From an uncultured Myxococcales bacterium (GTDB taxonomy: Bacteria > Myxococcota_A > UBA9042): 64,000 bases of DNA. Shown here in pieces: positions 19,101 through 27,695 of this stretch; within the stretch, counting starts at the first letter, position 1; every line of letters begins with the position of its first letter. The translations under genes and the position numbers were made by a program. Below the pieces are notes generated by a model that saw only the letters and a program-made list of their open reading frames with translations, was not told the origin of the DNA and did not search any database. Where the stretch lies: positions 40,640-104,639 of the forward strand of contig CAIMEY010000108.1 in assembly GCA_903840165.1 (NCBI GenBank). Direction: 5' to 3'.

Positions 19101-19537
19101 TTTTGTGCGACAAGTTCACCTCGACGCGCTTTGAGCCCTCGGGCTGGACCGGCAACAAGGACATTCCGTTTGCCAAGTCGATCACGGACTACCTGTTCAA
19201 ATGGTTGGCGCTCAAGTTCTTGGACGCCGGCGACACGGAACCTCCAGAAGTTTCTGAAATAACCAATGAAATTCTGGTTGCGAGCGGCGAACCGACACGG
19301 ACCGCGTCTACCGGCATCGCCCTCAAGGTCAAGGTGTTGCAACCCGGCGCCGTGGCGGAATCGGCAGCGACCGCGGGCGGAGACGGTGCGAAAACAATGG
19401 CCGTGAAGCTTGGAAAACAACACGGTTATCAGGCGCGCATGGATGCGCCCCTGTGTTCGGACTGTGGCCGCCTGATGACCCCGGCCGGCAAGTGCTATCG
19501 CTGCGATTGCGGCAAGACCAGCGGCGGTTGCAGCTAG
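16187..19537 (+). CDS. nrdJ: adenosylcobalamin-dependent ribonucleotide reductase (class II)
   Basis: This encodes 1116 residues. It reduces ribonucleotides to deoxyribonucleotides using a B12-derived radical, with or without oxygen. Family landmarks are MSFNSPVWFNVG (about 287-298), CSACFINS (305-312), the active-site NPCSE (512-516) and the late ADHPDIVDFI / TGTIAFMMDCDTTGIEPD regions. A Cys-rich tail ends the protein (CSDCG...CYRCDCG...CS), which re-reduces the active site. Homology to the family begins only at about residue 170; residues 1-165 are an unusual low-complexity extension. GGAGC five bases before the ATG at 16187 supports the long form. ATGs at 16604 and 16628 would give a shorter protein. 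No nrdAB or nrdDG is in the window. Confidence 0.95.
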   Translation: MDRDTTTGLDFGAGQALDRTEAEPPSLAAQGSHVLAARQKNQSEQKIADDVVALLPQAEVSQAGSLSPAVVAARPSRNSRSKGDRDVGTHEELFAMAMIEKTTTPMLLLDASSTLMEAGGTLPLHIERVVAGWRQDSDEMENASESLMIAGAVQAPGAPLPASQRSDRGPGLRCRRLHTQVGVHPFDEVAWERRTACITSVKGEVIFEQKGVEIPAAWSQTATAVVVSKYFRGTLGTPDRETSVRQLIARVTGTIGQWARQGRYFAAEEDARAFEDELTWLVLHQRMSFNSPVWFNVGVEAHPQCSACFINSVQDTMDSILGLAKTEGMLFKYGSGAGSNLSPIRSSKEQLAGGGEASGPVSFMKGFDAFAGVIKSGGKTRRAAKMVILNADHPDIVDFIRCKEAEERKAHALIAAGYDGRMDGEAYASVFFQNSNNSVRVSDAFMQAVVDDGDWTTYAVRDHRPIKTYKARELMAEIAHSTWVCGDPGMQFDTTINDWHTCANTARIHASNPCSEYMFLDDSACNLASLNLMKFVLPDLEFDVEQFRHAVDLTITAQEILVDFASYPTPAIEKNSHDFRPLGLGFANLGALLMTRGLGYDSPQGRAYAAAITALMHGQANLQSAKIAEQIGAFPGYAVNREPMVAVMHKHRAAVAQIESAQDVPAPLLAAAQQVWESAVEVGERHGYRNAQVTVLAPTGTIAFMMDCDTTGIEPDIALVKYKKLVGGGTLKIVNQAVPSALRRLGYNPEQVADIALYIDQSDTIEGAPHLKAEHLANFDCAFRPQNGVRSIHYMGHLKMMAACQPFLSGAISKTVNLPHEATEQDIAETYVQAWKLGVKAVAIYRDGCKMAQPLSTNKGDGDKRDDKVEGKAPAQMDLVVERVVEKIVERIVEKEVLRPFRRKLPDERQALTHKFGIAGHEGYVTVGMYEDGTPGEVFITMAKEGSTISGLMDNFATAISLALQYGVPLQVLCDKFTSTRFEPSGWTGNKDIPFAKSITDYLFKWLALKFLDAGDTEPPEVSEITNEILVASGEPTRTASTGIALKVKVLQPGAVAESAATAGGDGAKTMAVKLGKQHGYQARMDAPLCSDCGRLMTPAGKCYRCDCGKTSGGCS

Positions 19538-19640
19538 GATCACGAAAAGATCGCTGTGATTCTGGGCGGTTGTGGCGAGTTCTGCGTCGCCAGACCGAGG
19601 ACTCCGCCGAGCCCTTGCAGTGTTGCGCTTGCCGCCAAGG

Positions 19641-21308
19641 CTACGGTGCGGAGCAAGACGCTTGGATCAGGGAGTCCTGGTAATCACCAGGTTTTTCTAG
19701 GCCAAATAGGGCCAAGATGGTCGCCGCCACCTGTGCTAGACCGGCATTGGGTTGGTCGTCGCGCATGCTCCACGGTGGCGAGGCCCGCGCGTCCATGATC
19801 GTCAGCGGCACGGGCGCCAAGGTGTGACTGGTCTTGGGCTGAACCCCACTGCCGCGCTGCACTGGCCGGCCCTTGCCGTCGCGCATCCACATGTCATCGG
19901 CATTGCCGTGATCGGCAGTGACAATGAGGATGCCGTGCAATCTCTCGACTTCTTGGCGTAATCGCCCGATTTCGTGATCGACGTACTCCACCGCTTTCAC
20001 CGTCGCGGCGAGGTTGCCGGTGTGACCGACCATGTCGCCGTTGGCGTAGTTGAGGCGGACAAAGTCAGGGCGCGGTGACCGGGACAGGGCTTCGATGACG
20101 AGATCAGTGATTTCCTTGCACTTCATGGCCGGCGCTTGGTCAAAGGCGATGCGGTCGCTGGTGACCTCCGCATACTCTTCGAATTCCGGGGCTAATACCC
20201 CAGAACGATTGCCATTCCAGAAGTAGGTCACGTGTCCGAACTTCTGCGTCTCACTGCACGCAAAGGTGCGCAGGCGTTGGGCGGCTAGGTACTCGCCCAA
20301 AGTCCGTTCAATGACAGGAGGTTCCACGAGGTAGCGCGCTGGCACGTGCAGGTCGCCGTCATACTGCATCATGCCGGCAAAGCGTACATCTGGGCGCTGG
20401 CCCCGAGAAAAGTAAGGGAAATCATCGAGGTCAAAGGCTTGGCTGAGCTCAATGGCGCGATCGCCGCGGAAGTTCCACAGCACAAAGCTATCGCCCTCGC
20501 GGACAGGGCCGACGGGTTCACCGCGCGCATCCGTGATAACAAAGGCGTCTAGGGTCTGGTCACTGCCGCCCTCAGGCGCCGCGCGCAGCGTTTGGAGTGC
20601 CGCTTTGATGTTGGGGAATTGGGGTGCATTTCCATGGACGTGTGCTTGCCAGCCGCGCTCGACGATGCGCCAGTCCGCCTCGTAGCGGTCCATTGTCACG
20701 CGCATTCGCCCTCCTCCAGAGGCCAGGGCGGCGTCACAGGAGGGATCTTCGTCAAGAACTGCCTGTAATTGTTCGATGTAATGATCAAACGACGGGTCTG
20801 CGACATCGCGGCCATCGGCGAGCGCGTGGATGCGTATGCGCCGTACACCCGCCGACCGCGCCTGCCGAATCAGGGCGAACACGTGGTCGATGTGCGCGTG
20901 AACATTGCCATCGGACAGTAGCCCGCACAGGTGCAGCGTGGCGTCAGGCTTGTTCCGCAGCGGTTCGATCAGCCACTGCCACGCCGCGGTCTGCCAAATG
21001 CGGCCGCTGCCGATGGCATCCTGGACCAGCGCAGCACCTTGGCGAAAGACGCGTCCGGCGCCCAACGCATTGTGACCGACTTCGCTGTTGCCCATGTCGG
21101 CGTCAGAAGGCATCCCCACGGCCGTCCCGTGCGCGCGCAAGGTGCGTGTGGGACTGTCTTGCCACAGGCGCTTGAGGTTGGGCTTGACGGCCAGATGGAC
21201 CGCATTGCCGCCGTCCTCGGGCCCCCAACCGATGCCGTCGAGGATCGCCAGAACGATAGGGCCAACCGGGCGCGCCATGCCGTTTGCCGGCAGTAGAAAG
21301 TTTTCCAT
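19641..21308 (-). CDS. gpmI: 2,3-bisphosphoglycerate-independent phosphoglycerate mutase
   Basis: This encodes 555 residues of the alkaline-phosphatase superfamily. It interconverts 3- and 2-phosphoglycerate in glycolysis using two manganese ions. Metal ligand Asp24 lies in LAILDGIGWG. The phosphorylated serine is Ser75 in DMGNSEVGHNALGAGR. A second metal site is VTADHGNADDM, followed by KTSHTLAPVP. AAGGAG six bases before the ATG fixes the start. It follows the CsgG-like gene by 15 bases and is probably the last gene of that operon. It converges on nrdJ across about 100 bases with no clear terminator. Confidence 0.96.
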   Translation of the reverse strand: MENFLLPANGMARPVGPIVLAILDGIGWGPEDGGNAVHLAVKPNLKRLWQDSPTRTLRAHGTAVGMPSDADMGNSEVGHNALGAGRVFRQGAALVQDAIGSGRIWQTAAWQWLIEPLRNKPDATLHLCGLLSDGNVHAHIDHVFALIRQARSAGVRRIRIHALADGRDVADPSFDHYIEQLQAVLDEDPSCDAALASGGGRMRVTMDRYEADWRIVERGWQAHVHGNAPQFPNIKAALQTLRAAPEGGSDQTLDAFVITDARGEPVGPVREGDSFVLWNFRGDRAIELSQAFDLDDFPYFSRGQRPDVRFAGMMQYDGDLHVPARYLVEPPVIERTLGEYLAAQRLRTFACSETQKFGHVTYFWNGNRSGVLAPEFEEYAEVTSDRIAFDQAPAMKCKEITDLVIEALSRSPRPDFVRLNYANGDMVGHTGNLAATVKAVEYVDHEIGRLRQEVERLHGILIVTADHGNADDMWMRDGKGRPVQRGSGVQPKTSHTLAPVPLTIMDARASPPWSMRDDQPNAGLAQVAATILALFGLEKPGDYQDSLIQASCSAP

Positions 21309-21323
21309 GGCGAACTCCTTGAC

Positions 21324-22826
21324 CTAGAAGCGAAAACCGAGACCGACGTCGGCCGAGACTGGGAAGTTCAGACGGTCCGTGCCGTCCAAAGGTAGGAAAT
21401 AGGCTGCAGCAGAAGCCTGCACGAGAAAGAAGAAATTGCGCCCAATGCTGACATAGGCCCCTGTGGCGAGATGGCCGCCTGCGAGGGTGCGCTGATCCAG
21501 GTTCGATACGTGGCTGAGGGCGCACTGTCTGCTATCAAGGCCAAATAACTTGCAATTGGCGTCTCGTGTGGCGGCAAAGCTGCCGAGCAAGTCCAGGTCA
21601 AGTCCGGGGCGCAGGAACAGGCGGAGGTCGCCGCGCTGAAACACAAAGGACAGGCCCCCTTGCAGGCGGACTGAGTTGAAACTGTGCACCAAGTCGCTGT
21701 ACTCATCGGGCAGGGATGTGTACATGGCGACGCGGGAAAACCATTCAATATTGCGGGTGAATTCCTGGGCAACGCCCATGCTAAACCCGACGCTGTGAAA
21801 GTTCTTGCGGGTCGGCTGTCTAAGGTACAGGGCATAAGCTCCGGAAGTGTCGACGCGGACACTCGATTCCTGCCGCCTGCTCTGCCTGGACTCGGTGATG
21901 GGCACGCACGCCTGCCAGCGACTGAGGAAGGCCGGGACGCGGGCATTGGCCTCCTGCATCGGGACGTGCAATTCCATATCGACAACGCGGTGTTGGGCGT
22001 CAAAGATCGCGACCACGAGTTCGACGCCGTCATGGCCCGGCCTCAAGGTCGACATCACCAACTGGCTGACACCCAAGCGTTTTGCCAGATCGGTCATGCG
22101 TCGGTTGTCACCGTAGGGGTGGCTTGGATCGCCGCTAGCGCGGTGGTCGGTCAAGGCCTGCATCAGCGCATTGTTGACCAGAGGCGGGAAGAAATTCGTT
22201 CGGAATCGACGGCTTGGCTGCATCTGGAAGGCGTCGCGCAGGGCCAGCGGGCCATCGGGGCGAGCCATTTCAATCAAGGCGACACCGAGCATGAACTGGG
22301 CGTCGGCAAAAGGCTTGGCATCCACCAAGTCCTGCCACATATCGGCGTATAAACGCGTGGCACGGCGCAGGCTTTCCTCGGCCCGACTGGTCTGCATGCC
22401 GAGGTAGAGGTCCAGGCCAATGCGGTAACTCTCCTGGGCGACACGAAACATCGCCCGGGCGCTCGCCGTCGACTCCAGCTCCTGGCGAACTTGGGCAACG
22501 CTGCGCACGCCAACAAAGGGCGTGTCCTGCAAGGTGCGGTGCAGCAAATCTTCAATCTGTCCGCCAAGATCACTGGACTGGGCGGAGTCTGGCTGGAAGA
22601 GCTCCGTCGGCCGCGCGAGGTCCACCTTGGTGGGCAAGATCGCTACGGATCGCAAGCGCTTGTCCGCATCGGCCGCGTCATTGGCGCGCAAGTTGGCGAT
22701 GGGCAAGTCGTCCAGTTCAGGCTGGGTTTGGGCGAATGCGGTGCGGCACAGGCACAGGCTAAGACATGCCAACAGCCACAGGCGGTAGCGCTGCCGATAG
22801 CCAGATGTCGCGCAACTATAGACCAC
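21324..22826 (-). CDS. secreted protein with CsgG-like N-terminal domain and beta-barrel-like C-terminus
   Basis: This encodes 500 residues from a GTG at 22826, chosen because AGGGA lies ten bases upstream and it yields a signal peptide (LWLLACLSLCLCRTAFAQ). A longer frame to 22937 would run deep into the upstream gene. The N-terminal half has SVAILPTKVD, GGQIEDLLHRTL, VRSVAQVRQELE and GVSQLVMSTLRP. This is the alternating beta/alpha style of CsgG/TolB-like outer-membrane proteins that compute a parameter set per instance. The last 150 residues alternate hydrophobic/polar and end in GLGFRF, typical of outer-membrane barrel strands. The two-part reading is inference. It overlaps the upstream lipoprotein gene by 11 bases. 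Confidence 0.65.
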   Translation of the reverse strand: MVYSCATSGYRQRYRLWLLACLSLCLCRTAFAQTQPELDDLPIANLRANDAADADKRLRSVAILPTKVDLARPTELFQPDSAQSSDLGGQIEDLLHRTLQDTPFVGVRSVAQVRQELESTASARAMFRVAQESYRIGLDLYLGMQTSRAEESLRRATRLYADMWQDLVDAKPFADAQFMLGVALIEMARPDGPLALRDAFQMQPSRRFRTNFFPPLVNNALMQALTDHRASGDPSHPYGDNRRMTDLAKRLGVSQLVMSTLRPGHDGVELVVAIFDAQHRVVDMELHVPMQEANARVPAFLSRWQACVPITESRQSRRQESSVRVDTSGAYALYLRQPTRKNFHSVGFSMGVAQEFTRNIEWFSRVAMYTSLPDEYSDLVHSFNSVRLQGGLSFVFQRGDLRLFLRPGLDLDLLGSFAATRDANCKLFGLDSRQCALSHVSNLDQRTLAGGHLATGAYVSIGRNFFFLVQASAAAYFLPLDGTDRLNFPVSADVGLGFRF

Positions 22827-23481
22827 TGTTGATATTTCCCTGGGACGGATCGCTGGGCAAGGGGCAGTCCAGCTGGCTTGGGTCCACGTCGGCCGCTTGG
22901 CCAGTCCTTTCAAAAACAAGGACTTGGCTCTGGCCATCGAGCGCGGAGCCCGGCTGGTCCACCACCAAAGTCAACTGCAGGCGGCCATCGGCACCGAGGG
23001 CAATCCGGCCTCGCGTTTGGACATTTCCCTTGGGCACCGCACCCGGCAGGCAGCCATGCAAGACGAAAGTCGCGGTGTTGACGGTTAGGTCGGCGCGGCC
23101 GTCATGCATGTAGTTGCAGGCGCATTCGAAATTCGGGGAAAGCGCCGAACGGGCACGGTCCAGGGGGCCCGTGGAGCCAGCACGATAGTAGCGCAGAAGC
23201 CCTGCAAGATCAGGCCCATAAATGCCGATCGTCAACTCGACGCCCGTAGGATTGTCCACATTTGGGCTGATCAAAGTCGCTTGGCCGGCAGGGGCTTGGG
23301 CACGCCAAATGCCGTCGAGACTGCTGCTGCCCGCGCAAGCCCCAAGGGCCAGGACCAGCGCAAACGCCAGGAGCGGTAGGCTACGGGGCGGTCGGACTAG
23401 GGGCCGGTCCGCCTTGAGAATGGCCAAGGGTTGCAACTGTCTACGACTGCGCATGGCGCGGAAGATAGCGACCGTTGACAT
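22816..23481 (-). CDS. lipoprotein of unknown function
   Basis: This encodes 221 residues. A basic N-terminus precedes a hydrophobic stretch ending LALGAC, a good lipobox (Cys49), followed by GSSSLDGIW, which resembles the start of small beta-barrel or lipocalin-like domains. Later residues are mostly beta-type with CACNYMHDGRADLTV in the middle. No family recognised. The start overlaps the NUDIX gene by 41 bases. An in-frame ATG at 23454 would shorten the overlap to 14 bases and keep the whole signal peptide, so the start is uncertain. Confidence 0.7.
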   Translation of the reverse strand: MSTVAIFRAMRSRRQLQPLAILKADRPLVRPPRSLPLLAFALVLALGACAGSSSLDGIWRAQAPAGQATLISPNVDNPTGVELTIGIYGPDLAGLLRYYRAGSTGPLDRARSALSPNFECACNYMHDGRADLTVNTATFVLHGCLPGAVPKGNVQTRGRIALGADGRLQLTLVVDQPGSALDGQSQVLVFERTGQAADVDPSQLDCPLPSDPSQGNINSGL

Positions 23482-23893
23482 AATCGTCCAGGATCAGTCG
23501 ATGATCGAAGCAAAGGGGCGGTAGTTCGTCTAGAGGCCAGAATTGCAGGTGTTTGGCGTCATCCGCTGCTACCGCTTCCCCTTGTGAATTGGCTACATAG
23601 ACCACAGTGACAGTGGCCTTGCGCGGGTCGCGGCTCGGGTCTGAGTAGGTATGCATTTGGTAGAGCAATTGACCCGAAAGACTTGTTTCTTCAAGCAGTT
23701 CTCGTAGCGCAGCCGTTTCGCAGGACTCTCCAGCATCGACATGCCCGCCCGGTAAGGCCCAGCCATGCGGAGGCCAACGCCTTTGGATCAGCAGCACGCC
23801 GGCCCGTCCATCGGGCAAGAGACGGGGCACGATGATGTCGACCGTGAGGATGGGGCTCGGCGCATCTACATAGGAATTTGATGAAATCGTCAT
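23441..23893 (-). CDS. NUDIX hydrolase
   Basis: This encodes 150 residues from the ATG at 23893; a longer frame reaching 24049 adds 52 residues unlike the family. The NUDIX box is complete: GHVDAGE, seven residues, then RELLEETS. Just before it is QRRWPPHGWALPGGH, typical of MutT/ADP-ribose-pyrophosphatase-like members. It hydrolyses a nucleoside diphosphate linked to some group, but the substrate cannot be told from sequence. The genes around it encode exported proteins, so its link to them is unclear. Confidence 0.9.
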   Translation of the reverse strand: MTISSNSYVDAPSPILTVDIIVPRLLPDGRAGVLLIQRRWPPHGWALPGGHVDAGESCETAALRELLEETSLSGQLLYQMHTYSDPSRDPRKATVTVVYVANSQGEAVAADDAKHLQFWPLDELPPLCFDHRLILDDYVNGRYLPRHAQS

Positions 23894-23958
23894 GAGACCG
23901 TCCGACCGGCGACCCGGTTCCGTCGGGGCCGGTTCGCCCGAGCGCGCCGCGGCCGTCC

Positions 23959-24690
23959 TTATTCCAGTGGGGCGCAGACGGCCTGCATGTTGTCGATATA
24001 AATGCCGGCGCCACCACGCAGACCGACCATGACCAGACCCGGGGGGCAAACCATCTCAAAGGGGGTGCCGCCAGCGCCGCCGACCGAGCTCAAATTGATG
24101 TGATTCTTGGATATTTTGATCTTGACCTTGCGTTTGTCTAGGGCTTCCAGCGTCTCGGCCAAGAGCTTGGCTGTGTATTCGCCGATGCGATCGGCCGAGC
24201 CCGCGCGCTCCGCTTCATAGGCAAAGCCAGCCTTTTCCGCATACTGGACAAGGCGTTTGCCATCGCCTCCCCCTGCGCTGCCGCCTGGGACTTCCAAAGG
24301 CTTGCCCGACAGCGGCTCGCTGAGCACTTCACCGGCACCGACGATGGAAACCGCAATGATTGTGCTAGACGTATCCAAGCCCTTGGGCAAAGGGGCTGTG
24401 CGGCCGAGTTGCAGGGCGTACTTGCCGTTGTCCACCGCGATCCAGTGCTTCTCCTTCCAAAAAGCCTTGCCGCCCTTGGCTTTGCGCAGCTCAAACAGCA
24501 TCGGCAAAATGCCACTCACCGGCTTTTGGTCTTCGTCCTTGAGCGTGCTTTCAAACTGCAGGACCGTGCGCTTGTCCGCAGCCTTGTCCGCCGCCGTCGC
24601 CACGCCGGATCGGGCGCTAAGGGTGGCTACGAGCGACAAGAAAACCACAAGGCGGGGAAGGTGTTGGCGGGCAAGGACGTGGTAGGTCAT
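23959..24690 (-). CDS. secreted protein with C-terminal CPPG/Asp/Cys motif
   Basis: This encodes 243 residues. The signal peptide ends at about residue 34 (SGVATAADKA). An N-terminal beta domain (residues 40-130: FESTLKDEDQKPVSG, FELRKAKGGKAFWKEKHWIAVDNGKYALQLG) reads like a carboxypeptidase-regulatory or collagen-binding-type sandwich. A Gly-rich hinge and a helical stretch follow. The end, VCPPGLVMVGLRGGAGIYID...VCAP, matches the pattern (C-P-x-G...G...G-x-x-x-D...C) seen in secreted lectin-like repeats of many bacteria. Export is well supported, function is not. It is probably the first gene of the minus-strand cluster running to gpmI. Confidence 0.7.
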   Translation of the reverse strand: MTYHVLARQHLPRLVVFLSLVATLSARSGVATAADKAADKRTVLQFESTLKDEDQKPVSGILPMLFELRKAKGGKAFWKEKHWIAVDNGKYALQLGRTAPLPKGLDTSSTIIAVSIVGAGEVLSEPLSGKPLEVPGGSAGGGDGKRLVQYAEKAGFAYEAERAGSADRIGEYTAKLLAETLEALDKRKVKIKISKNHINLSSVGGAGGTPFEMVCPPGLVMVGLRGGAGIYIDNMQAVCAPLE

Positions 24691-24924
24691 GGGCGCAATT
24701 CTCCCCGTTTGAATCCTGGCTGTCCGTCGCTGTTGCGGCGGTGGGTCGGTCTAACTCGGCCCATGAGGGGCCAAAATGCTAGCGGATGAAGCCGAGGTCG
24801 ACAAGTCTGGAGCCAACATGGGGAGACCGGCAAAGCCGCTTTTGCTTTGATTCACTGGCAGTTCACCATTCACGCTGAGGACGATCCCGCCCTACCGAAC
24901 TGCGGGAAGGCTTGGAATTATCTG

Positions 24925-26448
24925 CTAAATACCGGTACCATCGGCACCTCCATCAAGCCACAGCCACAAGCCGTGACCGCTGCGGGCAACGCCGGTCATC
25001 ACCGTGCCGGGAGGCAACAGCGCTGCCATGGGCAACACCGGTGCGGTCTGAATGATTCCGGCCAGCGCAGCATCGACCACAGCCGGCAGCCCGGCCGAGG
25101 TCTGATCCGTGCCGCCTATCGCAAAGGGGCTTGTAACGACAGTGCTTTCCACCTGGGTGGACAGGTACTGCCAGCCGATCGTCGACCCTGCCATCGCCAC
25201 CGCCTGCACCGCAATTCGGAATCCACCGCGAATTCGCAGGACGACAAAGTCTGTGCCGGCTACCGGCGCGACAATTTCCAGCAGCGCCTGGGACAGGTGC
25301 ACCTCCAGTGCGGGGCCGGTCGGTGTGTCGACCATGCGCAGTTCTGGGCTGCTTTGGGGCCAGAATCGCGTGCCGGTGGGCGGGCCTTGCAGCCACGGCG
25401 TCAAGGAGGCAAAAGCTTGTTCACTCCAGTTGGCACCCAGGCCGGTCAGCGGGCCGTGGGTGTCCTGGCACAGCATGCCCGATCGAGCGATGGCCCATCC
25501 GACGTGCGCGAGCGCAGCTTCATCGACGACCAGGGCCCGCCGCAAGAACGCCTGTTCGCTTGGCAAATTCGGCACGTCAGGCGGCAATGGATTGGCGGGT
25601 TGTTGAGGCGGCGGCACGTCGACGGCGCAAGCGGAGTGGTCCAGGTCCAGGCCGACATCCAAGTGCGCGACCGCACGGGTGCCTTGGTGGGCGATCAACT
25701 GCGTGCTTGATGGTGCAGATGCCTGATATGTATTGGAAATGCGGACCGTCAGGAGTTCCGACCAGCGCGAAGCGACGCCCAGCTGTCCCTGGACCTCAAG
25801 ACTCGCCGGGAAGGTCGCCCTCAAGGCGGCAACGGCGGCCTGCCCATAGCGAGGCCCCAAGGCATTCCCCAGCAATTCTGCGAAATGGGCAGCCACGGCT
25901 GCCGTCGCGGCGGCGTCACCCTGCAGGCAACCCTTGGTGTCCACGACAGCGGCCTGCACCAACGTCAACGTAGGCTCAGCATCCAGGGTTGGGCCGGCAG
26001 AACCGTTGGCTTGACGCCCAGTTTGGACAATGACGTGCAGCGTTCCCCCTGCAGCTTGCCACGCCATGGAACACGTCGCCTGACCCGAGGTCGTGACGGC
26101 CATCAGTTGGTTCAGGGGGGCAAGGGCGAACTCGAGTTGCAGTCGGCCATCGGGAAGCCATGTGGCGACACCTGAATTGATTGAAATTGTACTGGAAAAA
26201 CTGGCCAGTTCGGCATCGCCCAGCCCCGTGATCGGCCAAGGCGCGGTTTCCAACGGCACCTGGGAGCCTGCGCGGGTGCGAATCGTCTGGACCAATGCCG
26301 GTAAGTCATTGTCAGCAATCACGATATGCGCACCGCCGACCACCACGTGGCTGCTGGCAACTGGGGTCGATAGGGGCGTCAGGGGTAGGGCACACGAGCA
26401 ACACAAAATGAATAAATACAGGATACTGAATCGTTGGGCAGCCTTCAT
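24925..26448 (-). CDS. large lipoprotein, possibly a tubular lipid-binding fold
   Basis: This encodes 507 residues from the ATG at 26448, which overlaps the upstream stop (ATGA). The signal sequence YLFILCCSC supplies the lipid-anchored Cys. Most of the rest is beta-type with amphipathic stretches. One region (FLRRALVVDEAALAHVGWAI) is followed by long alternating strands (LRMVDTPTGPALEVHLSQAL, VVLRIRGGFRIAVQAVAM). That layout recalls bactericidal/permeability-increasing-type (TULIP) proteins, which carry lipids. This is a hunch from pattern only. It forms an operon with the propeller-like lipoprotein. Confidence 0.7.
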   Translation of the reverse strand: MKAAQRFSILYLFILCCSCALPLTPLSTPVASSHVVVGGAHIVIADNDLPALVQTIRTRAGSQVPLETAPWPITGLGDAELASFSSTISINSGVATWLPDGRLQLEFALAPLNQLMAVTTSGQATCSMAWQAAGGTLHVIVQTGRQANGSAGPTLDAEPTLTLVQAAVVDTKGCLQGDAAATAAVAAHFAELLGNALGPRYGQAAVAALRATFPASLEVQGQLGVASRWSELLTVRISNTYQASAPSSTQLIAHQGTRAVAHLDVGLDLDHSACAVDVPPPQQPANPLPPDVPNLPSEQAFLRRALVVDEAALAHVGWAIARSGMLCQDTHGPLTGLGANWSEQAFASLTPWLQGPPTGTRFWPQSSPELRMVDTPTGPALEVHLSQALLEIVAPVAGTDFVVLRIRGGFRIAVQAVAMAGSTIGWQYLSTQVESTVVTSPFAIGGTDQTSAGLPAVVDAALAGIIQTAPVLPMAALLPPGTVMTGVARSGHGLWLWLDGGADGTGI

Positions 26449-27695
26449 GGTGCCCCCGTGGTCGCAACGCCGGTCCAAGTCGCAACGCCAGCCCCGGGCC
26501 CGCGCTCAGGGTGCAGGGCGATCCAGGCGGCGACTAGGCTGTGATCGGGCAGCAGCAGCAGGCTCGGCCAGGCTTGAATCCCGTCTTGAGCGATAGAAAT
26601 ACTGGAAAAATCGCCGGACGGCTGCTCCACAGCTAGGTGCACTTGCATCGCTGATCCGTCTTGCCAGGCTACTACGGCGCGGTCGCTCGGCAACACGACC
26701 ACCGCCAGCGCTGTTCCAGACAAGGGCACCCGTTTGAGCCCAGTTTCAGGATCTTGCACCAGGCCTCCGGCCACCACCAACCGTTGCAAAACGCCGGCAT
26801 GGTTGCGGGCCAAGAGCACTCGTCCTCGTGTCCGATCGCGATACGCCACGACCAAATCCCCAGCCAAACCAGCGGCTAGGGCGCAAGTCGACCCGACGTC
26901 ACCGGTATCCGCGCCGGTAGACGGATCGCGCCCATCCAAGCGGGCCACGGTCCACGTTCCATTGGCGCGAGCCCCGAGGACCAAGTCCCCGCCCGCGCTG
27001 TCATACGTCGCCACGGCTGGTCCGAGCGGTAGCATGGCCAGGGATACAGATCCCCCCAGATTTCCTGGTAAATCAGGCGGTTGGGGCATGTCCTCAGTCT
27101 GCCAAACGCTCCCCACCCGATGCGCCAGACGCACGCCCGGCGGATCGAGGTTTTGCCAAGCCACCCAAACGTTTTGTGCGTCCGTGGCCAGGCTTAGGTC
27201 GCGACCAGCCGTGCCCGCTGCGGCCAGGGGAGTTGCATCGCGTTGCCAGCCCTTGCTGCCCAATGCCGCGTAATTGATGCTACTATCGCTGGCTCGCCAC
27301 CACGCGACATGTAGGGTTCCATGGCTGTCCAGCCCTGCAGCAGAGGCCTGTCCCGCCGCGGCTTGTTCGCCGCCGACGCCCGTGCCCGCAATCAGGGACG
27401 TCTGGTCCGCCTCTATGCCGTGGGTGAGCAGCACCAAGCTCCCGCGATCAGGCGCAAAGCCAATGACGCCCAACTGCCCGTCAGGCATACGCAAAAATGT
27501 GCTGTGACCGAGCAGTCCCGGTGTGGCTGTGGTTCCCTGCGCCTGAGCCGTGCAAAGACCACTGCTGGCCTCGCACGTGGTGCCAATGGGGCACAGTCCC
27601 GGCTCGCACTTGGCTTGGCTGCAACCGGTCCCAAGTGCCAAAGTGGCCGCGGTCAGGGCGGTGAGAACATAGCCATGGCGCAACGAAGTCCACAT
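26445..27695 (-). CDS. lipoprotein with Cys-rich head and propeller-like repeats
   Basis: This encodes 416 residues from the ATG at 27695; an ATG 12 codons upstream at 27731 is the alternative. The lipobox is LALGTGC. Next comes a short Cys-rich module, KCEPGLCPIGTTCEASSGLC, of the kind found in myxobacterial surface lipoproteins. The remainder is seven or so segments containing W/VAW and a Gly-rich turn (LHVAWWRASD, NVWVAWQNLD, LVVAYRDRTRG, AVVAWQDGS, LVAAWIALHPE), the rhythm of a beta-propeller such as sialidase-like or exo-alpha-type folds. Substrate unknown; no catalytic residues assigned. Its stop codon overlaps the start of the next lipoprotein. Confidence 0.7.
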   Translation of the reverse strand: MWTSLRHGYVLTALTAATLALGTGCSQAKCEPGLCPIGTTCEASSGLCTAQAQGTTATPGLLGHSTFLRMPDGQLGVIGFAPDRGSLVLLTHGIEADQTSLIAGTGVGGEQAAAGQASAAGLDSHGTLHVAWWRASDSSINYAALGSKGWQRDATPLAAAGTAGRDLSLATDAQNVWVAWQNLDPPGVRLAHRVGSVWQTEDMPQPPDLPGNLGGSVSLAMLPLGPAVATYDSAGGDLVLGARANGTWTVARLDGRDPSTGADTGDVGSTCALAAGLAGDLVVAYRDRTRGRVLLARNHAGVLQRLVVAGGLVQDPETGLKRVPLSGTALAVVVLPSDRAVVAWQDGSAMQVHLAVEQPSGDFSSISIAQDGIQAWPSLLLLPDHSLVAAWIALHPERGPGAGVATWTGVATTGAP

